Positions 59,409 to 64,000 of a DNA stretch of 64,000 bases are shown piece by piece. How positions within the stretch are numbered: the first letter of the stretch is position 1; each line of letters opens with the position of its first letter. The translations under genes and the position numbers were made by a program. The notes beneath the pieces are model-generated. The model had not been told where the DNA came from and ran no database searches. It saw only the letters and a list, made by a program, of their open reading frames with translations. The DNA is taken from positions 934,760-998,759 of the forward strand of contig NZ_WJPK01000001.1 of assembly GCF_009649685.1 (NCBI RefSeq). Reading direction: 5' to 3'. The stretch comes from Flavobacteriaceae bacterium EG-1. GTDB taxonomy: Bacteria; Bacteroidota; Bacteroidia; Flavobacteriales; Flavobacteriaceae.

Positions 59409-60510
59409 ATGACAATAACTATAGACCATTTTAAAGGTCTTCAAGATCGCCTTGGTGCGTTAAGGAGGTATCTTTGACATTGATGCGAAGCTTATTGAAA
59501 TAGAAAACGAGCAAGAAAAAACACTAGCTCCAGACTTTTGGGATAATCCCCAAGAGGCGCAAGCACACATGAAATTCATTCAATCTAAAAAACAATGGGT
59601 TGATGATTACAATGCTGGTGAAACAATGGTTGGAGATCTTGAAGTTCTACTTGAGTTTTTCCAAGAAGGTGATATAAAGGAGGAAGAAGTTATAAACCAG
59701 TATGAAAAAACATTAAACCTAATAGAAAAATTAGAGTTTAAAAACATGCTTTCTGAAGAAGGCGATGAATTACCTGCCGTACTCCAAATTACTGCTGGTG
59801 CTGGTGGCACCGAAAGTTGTGATTGGGCAGCCATGCTAATGCGAATGTATATGATGTGGGCTGAAAAAAATGGATACAAAGTAAAAGAACTCAATTATCA
59901 AGAAGGTGATGTTGCCGGTATTAAAACGGTAACCTTAGAACTTGATGGTGAGTTTGCTTTTGGGTGGCTTAAAGGTGAAAACGGTGTGCATCGTCTTGTA
60001 CGCATTTCGCCTTTTGATAGTAATGCAAAAAGACATACTTCATTTGCATCTGTCTATGTATATCCTTTGGTAGATGATAGCATTGAAATTGATGTAAATC
60101 CTGCTGACATCGAAATTACTACCGCTCGTTCAAGCGGTGCGGGTGGTCAAAATGTGAATAAAGTAGAAACCAAGGTACAATTAGTTCACAAACCAACAGG
60201 TATTCAAATTTCATGTTCAGATTCCCGTAGTCAACATGATAATAGGGCTACTGCTTTAAAGATGTTAAAATCGCAATTGTATGAAATTGAATTACGAAAA
60301 AAAATGGAAGCCCGACAAGAAATTGAATCTTCGAAGATGAAAATTGAATGGGGTTCTCAAATTCGCAACTATGTAATGCATCCATATAAATTAGTTAAAG
60401 ATGTACGAACCAGTGAAGAATCGGGAAATGTTGATGCCGTTTTAGATGGAGATTTAGATCGTTTTTTAAAAGCTTTCTTAATGATGATGGGGCAAAAAGA
60501 AGAAGAATAA
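59409..60510 (+). CDS. prfB: Peptide chain release factor 2, with programmed +1 frameshift
   Basis: RF2 of about 366 aa releases peptides at UGA and UAA. The first 22 codons (59409-59474) run into an in-frame TGA at 59475-59477. A +1 shift there resumes at GAC (59476) and stays open to the stop at 60510. The SPF codon-recognition motif (RISPFD) and the GGQ loop (SGAGGQNVN) are both present. Translation starting at the internal ATG 59569 would lack the N-terminal domain and is rejected. Confidence 0.96.
59464..59478 (+). promoter_or_regulatory. prfB frameshift site: AGGAGG-TAT-CTT-TGA-C
   Basis: The AGGAGG Shine-Dalgarno-like stimulator lies 6 bases before the shifty CTT-TGA, followed by C, the classical RF2 autoregulatory site. 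The in-frame UGA is read as a stop when RF2 is plentiful. The stimulator is striking in a lineage that otherwise seldom uses SD sequences. Confidence 0.95.
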
Positions 60511-60536
60511 ACTTTTACTATTCAAAATTTAGAAAA

Positions 60537-60878
60537 ATGATTAAAATATATCACAATCCTAGATGTCGTAAATCTCGTGAAGGTCTTGCTATTCTTGAAG
60601 AATCAAATAAAGTATTTGAAGTTGTGAAATACTTAGAAGAAGTTCCTACAAAAGAAGAACTAACCAAAATAATTAGCCTTTTAGGAATTAATACAGAAGA
60701 TTTATTGCGTAAAGGTGAATCAATTTGGAAAGAAAAATACAAGGGTAAAAACTACACCGAAGAAGAGCTTATTGATATTATGTTGGCAAATCCTAAATTA
60801 ATAGAAAGACCAATTATTGTTAACGGAAAAAAAGCCGTTATAGGTAGGCCGCCACAAAACATTCTGAAAATAATATAA
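60537..60878 (+). CDS. ArsC/Spx-family thioredoxin-fold protein
   Basis: This 113-aa protein starts IKIYHNPRCRKSREGL with the single redox Cys10 and the R-K-S-R turn of the ArsC family, then a later RPIIVNGKKAVIGRPP block typical of glutaredoxin-linked arsenate reductases and YffB/Spx-like proteins. True arsenate activity is unproven; no ars operon is nearby. It lies 26 bases after prfB. Confidence 0.9.
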   Translation: MIKIYHNPRCRKSREGLAILEESNKVFEVVKYLEEVPTKEELTKIISLLGINTEDLLRKGESIWKEKYKGKNYTEEELIDIMLANPKLIERPIIVNGKKAVIGRPPQNILKII

Positions 60879-60924
60879 TTGGCATAAGATTTGTATTTTG
60901 TCATATAATTTCATTTAACAAAGT

Positions 60925-60944
60925 TTTAACCAAACTCGGTTAAA
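60925..60944. promoter_or_regulatory. Inverted repeat TTTAACC-N6-GGTTAAA
   Basis: Perfect 7-bp arms with a 6-bp spacer are centred about 50 bp before the ATG at 60984. It may be an operator for the next two genes. Confidence 0.35.
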
Positions 60945-60983
60945 CCTTCATATTAATTTAGAATCTAACAAAAGTTCGCGATT

Positions 60984-61496
60984 ATGAAAATCAGTATTAA
61001 GTTTCTATTTGCAGCAATAATTATTTTTTTATCAGGAGCAGAGTTACATGCTCAGTATGGCTACGGCAATGGTGGTTACGGATATGGTGGAGGAGGATAT
61101 GGTTATGGATATGGTAGACAACGAAATGCTATTCCACAAGCCACATCAGAACCTAAAGCACCAGAACCAAAAACAGCAGGTGAAATAGTTGATGATGAAA
61201 TGCCAGGAATTACTGAAGCTTTAGAACTTAATGAGTTTGAAACGGCGGTAATGAGTTCAATTCTTAAGAAATTTATTCAAAAGAGAATTGAACTTCAAAT
61301 ATTGGAATTAGAACCTGATCAAGTTCGTGAGGCAATGGAGAAAATTACCGCACAACAGACCGAAGAGTTAAAAGCGGGCCTATCAGAAGAAAAATATGAA
61401 GCTTTTGTTGAACTTCAAAAAAAGGGTTTAGCGAAAGCAAAAAAGGAAAAGAAAAAAGAAGGCAAAAAGAAAAAAAAGAAAAAACCTAAAGACTAA
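60984..61496 (+). CDS. Exported Gly/Tyr-rich protein with Lys-rich tail
   Basis: This 170-aa protein has a signal peptide (about 1-23, ending LHAQ), a GYG repeat zone (YGNGGYGYGGGGYGYGYGR, about 25-45), a helical domain (about 65-150) with ETAVMSSILKKFIQKRIEL and LSEEKYEAFVELQKKG, and a tail of about 18 residues that is nearly all Lys and Glu. I do not recognise the family. It lies one base before the outer-membrane receptor gene, so the two are in one operon and may work together at the envelope. Confidence 0.82.
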   Translation: MKISIKFLFAAIIIFLSGAELHAQYGYGNGGYGYGGGGYGYGYGRQRNAIPQATSEPKAPEPKTAGEIVDDEMPGITEALELNEFETAVMSSILKKFIQKRIELQILELEPDQVREAMEKITAQQTEELKAGLSEEKYEAFVELQKKGLAKAKKEKKKEGKKKKKKKPKD

Positions 61497-61497
61497 A

Positions 61498-63981
61498 ATG
61501 CAAAAAATCCTGACACTCTCCTTAATTTTATTTTGTTCAATAGTTTATTCGCAAAGACCAGAGGGTCAGCAATCCAAACCCATTCACATTACTGGTACCG
61601 TTTTAGCCAATGAAGACGGCTTACCTTTAGAATATGCAACTTTAGTATTACAAAGTGTACAAAACCCAGAAAAAGTCACTGGTGGTATTACCGATATTAA
61701 TGGTAAGTTTGATGTTGAAACATTACCTGGAAAATATAATGTTCGTATAGAATACATTTCCTATAAATCATATAATTTACCAGAGCAGACGTTCCGAGAA
61801 TCAACAGATTTAGGTACTATAAAACTAGCTTTGGATGTTGCCCAATTAGAAGGTGTAGAAGTAGTTGGTGAAAAAACCACGGTGGAAATCCGTTTAGATA
61901 AAAAAATCTACAATATTGGTAAGGATTTAACCAATAGTGGCGCTACAATAACTGATGCATTAAACAATGTACCTTCGGTTGATGTAGACGTAGAAGGTGC
62001 CATTAGTTTAAGAGGCAACGAGAACGTAAGAATTTTAATTAATGGAAAACCATCAGCATTAGCTGGTTTTGGCTCTACCGATGCTCTTGGAGCGCTTCCT
62101 GCCGATGCCATTGAAAAAGTTGAAGTTATTACCAGTCCATCTGCAAGGTATGATGCGGAGGGTACAGCGGGAATTTTAAACATTGTATTAAAAAAAGAAA
62201 AAACTCTAGGTTTTAATGGCTCAATTAACACAACTATTGGTTACCCTACAACAAGTGGTATTTCTGTAAATACAAATTTACGAACCGACAAATTCAACAT
62301 TTTTAACACCACAGGTTATAGTTATCGCGATGCTCCTGGAAATGCTTTTTACGATAATACTTATACTTCAGGAAGCTATGATAGAATATATGAGGATCGA
62401 GAATACAATAGGCTTCGAAAAGGGTTTAATACAAACTTGGGATTAGAGTATTTTATAACTGATAAATCATCGATAACTGGTAGTGTTTTTTACAGAACAT
62501 CGGATGGTGATGATTTGACCGAGAATACAAATCAGCGCTATATTAATAGCGCTCTCAATAGCTTGACATTTCGTACTGAAAATGAAACCGAAGATGACAA
62601 GAATTACCAATTCTCTTTAAATTATGTGAATGATTTAAATGAAGATGGAGAAAAATTAACGGTAGACCTTCAATATTCAAGAGGTGACGAAGAAAAATTT
62701 TCCATTATTGAGGAAAATGAAACAATGCCAACCGAAAACCTTATCGTACTTGAAAATGTTTATGAAATTGAAGCCGAAAATGAATATTTAGTACAAGCCG
62801 ATTATGTACTTCCTATGGAAGATGCACAATTCGAAATTGGCTATAGAGGAAAATTTGAGGAAGACATAACAGATTATAGGTTAGATTCTTTAAACCAAAT
62901 AACTGGGCAATTTGATTTAAATGAAAATCTAACTAATTTATTTACATATACCGAGAATATAAATGCATTGTACACCCAATATGGTAATAAGTTTGGCAAA
63001 TTCTCTTTTCTATTCGGTTTAAGGTTAGAAAACACGCAACTAAAGGGACAGTTAGAATCTGAATTCGACACTGGAGAGCTAGAAGAACAGTTAGGTGTTG
63101 ATGTTGATGTTAATTTTAACAAGAACTATTTAGGATTATTTCCTACTTTAAATCTAATTTTAGAGGTTGCTGAAAATGAAAATATAACTTTGGGCTACAA
63201 TAGAAGAATAAATCGGCCTCGAGGAAGATATATCAATCCTTTTCCATCCAGATCTAGTAGAACCAATATTTTCCAAGGAAATCCTGATTTAAACCCAGCC
63301 TTTTCAAATGCTTTTGATTTAGGATACCTAAAAAGATGGGATAAATTAACTTTAACCTCCTCCATATATTTCCAAAGAGAAACAAATTCATTTGAAAGAG
63401 TTCAAGAAGAAACAGGGCAAACTACTACAGATGGTATAGAAATTATTAGATCTATTCCCATTAACCTTTCAAGTAATGATAGAATAGGTTTTGAAGCCGG
63501 TATGTTATATAATCCAGCGAAATGGTTACGATTAAACTCAAGTTTTAATTTTTTCCAATTCTCATCTGAAGGTATATTTAATGGAATAGATTATGGCGCA
63601 ACAAATACAAGTTGGTTTTCTAGATTCAGTTCTAAAGTTTCCTTGCCCGCTAAAGTTGACTGGCAAACAAATGCCTTTTACAGAGGTCCCTCACAAAATG
63701 CTCAAACTGAATCTAAAGGAATCTTGTCATTAAATCTAGCATTTAGTAAAGACATCTTAAAAGACAATGGCACCATTTCTATGAATGTAAGTGATTTATT
63801 AAACTCTAGAAAAAGAAGATCATTTACAGAAACTGAATTTTTCACATCGGAGAGTGAATTTCAATTTAGACAAAGACAAGTAACCTTAGGATTTGTATAT
63901 AGATTTAATCAACCTAAAGAACGTAATAAAGGAAACCGAGGTGGTGGCGGAGATGATGGTGATTTTGATGAAGAAGGTTAA
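61498..63981 (+). CDS. Outer-membrane beta-barrel receptor with carboxypeptidase-like N-terminal domain
   Basis: This 827-aa protein has a signal peptide (1-18, ending VYSQ), a carboxypeptidase-regulatory-like domain (about 28-110: PLEYATLVLQ, TDINGKFDVETLPGKY), a TonB-dependent-type plug (about 125-225: ITDALNNVPSVDVD, LRGNENVRILINGKPSA) and a barrel of the outer_membrane_beta-barrel_3 type (about 230-800). The C-terminal tail is Gly- and Asp-rich (GGGGDDGDFDEEG). No Ton box is clear. The substrate is unknown, though the exported partner upstream may be involved. The gene is complete. Confidence 0.9.
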   Translation: MQKILTLSLILFCSIVYSQRPEGQQSKPIHITGTVLANEDGLPLEYATLVLQSVQNPEKVTGGITDINGKFDVETLPGKYNVRIEYISYKSYNLPEQTFRESTDLGTIKLALDVAQLEGVEVVGEKTTVEIRLDKKIYNIGKDLTNSGATITDALNNVPSVDVDVEGAISLRGNENVRILINGKPSALAGFGSTDALGALPADAIEKVEVITSPSARYDAEGTAGILNIVLKKEKTLGFNGSINTTIGYPTTSGISVNTNLRTDKFNIFNTTGYSYRDAPGNAFYDNTYTSGSYDRIYEDREYNRLRKGFNTNLGLEYFITDKSSITGSVFYRTSDGDDLTENTNQRYINSALNSLTFRTENETEDDKNYQFSLNYVNDLNEDGEKLTVDLQYSRGDEEKFSIIEENETMPTENLIVLENVYEIEAENEYLVQADYVLPMEDAQFEIGYRGKFEEDITDYRLDSLNQITGQFDLNENLTNLFTYTENINALYTQYGNKFGKFSFLFGLRLENTQLKGQLESEFDTGELEEQLGVDVDVNFNKNYLGLFPTLNLILEVAENENITLGYNRRINRPRGRYINPFPSRSSRTNIFQGNPDLNPAFSNAFDLGYLKRWDKLTLTSSIYFQRETNSFERVQEETGQTTTDGIEIIRSIPINLSSNDRIGFEAGMLYNPAKWLRLNSSFNFFQFSSEGIFNGIDYGATNTSWFSRFSSKVSLPAKVDWQTNAFYRGPSQNAQTESKGILSLNLAFSKDILKDNGTISMNVSDLLNSRKRRSFTETEFFTSESEFQFRQRQVTLGFVYRFNQPKERNKGNRGGGGDDGDFDEEG

Positions 63982-64000
63982 TTGAAAAATATTTAATGAA

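Noticed and set aside
59569-60510. Start of RF2 at the internal ATG
   Set aside because: It removes the N-terminal domain and ignores the frameshift site at 59464-59478 and the conserved reading frame before it.

Overview
The window is a low-GC, gene-dense chromosome segment of a member of the Bacteroidota, most likely a marine Flavobacteriaceae species. The evidence is the recurrent TAnnTTTG -7 promoter element, the lack of Shine-Dalgarno-led starts, a fused CcoN/CcoO oxidase, BatA-type and DUF4834-type proteins, a carboxypeptidase-regulatory-like outer-membrane barrel, and many sialidase/sulfatase-type exported enzymes. I see no rRNA, CRISPR array, insertion sequence or prophage. It reads as mostly core genome with a small glycan-degradation cluster at the left end.

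Layout. 1-7.1 kb: exported sulfatase, Asp-box sialidase-like lipoprotein, a tRNA-Cys-like gene with an abnormal anticodon loop, an exported sugar isomerase/epimerase-like protein, and a minus-strand operon of LpxH-like phosphoesterase, glycosyltransferase and GH1 beta-glucosidase. 7.5-11.8 kb: a lipoprotein fusing cytochrome c to a sugar dehydrogenase, a universal stress protein, and a glutamate-synthase-like FMN protein. 11.9-22.6 kb: a complete cbb3 oxidase locus on the minus strand (ccoI, a DoxX-like gene, ccoS, ccoNO, ccoQ, ccoP, ccoG, fixH, a TauE/SafE-like gene and a coupled membrane protein), with a divergent Crp/Fnr regulator and a second universal stress protein. Four near-identical palindromes (TGAY-N4-RTCA) lie about 60 bp before five start codons (ccoS, ccoI, the regulator and both usp genes), and each is centred about 33 bp from a -7-like element. 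This looks like one FNR-type low-oxygen regulon.

23.5-32.9 kb: a glycosyltransferase; an operon of BatA-like protein, dihydroorotase homologue without the HxH metal motif, small membrane protein and esterase; an MBL hydrolase; a conserved 489-aa protein; and divergent bcp/nth sharing a palindrome. 32.9-35 kb: two tandem copies of a module made of an ECF sigma factor plus a 47-aa protein; both small genes are easily missed. 35-44.6 kb: uvrA, a secreted very basic low-complexity protein, and a flippase/glycosyltransferase/YfhO operon. 44.7-50 kb: DUF4834, an exported protein with a lysine-rich tail, and a convergent pair of YghO-like N-acyltransferase and serine-palmitoyltransferase-like enzyme that may make ceramide-type lipids, then a cysteine synthase-like gene. 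50-55.8 kb: S9 peptidase, YbaB, a secreted thioredoxin, a repeat-bearing OmpA protein, a YegP-like protein and threonine aldolase. 56-59.4 kb: the conserved ATP-grasp / alpha-E / transglutaminase trio. 59.4-64 kb: prfB with a programmed +1 frameshift, an ArsC-like protein, a Gly/Tyr-rich exported protein, and an outer-membrane beta-barrel receptor.

All calls come from reading the sequence and from family knowledge; no database search, structure prediction or alignment program was run. Identity levels and spacings were judged or counted by hand.
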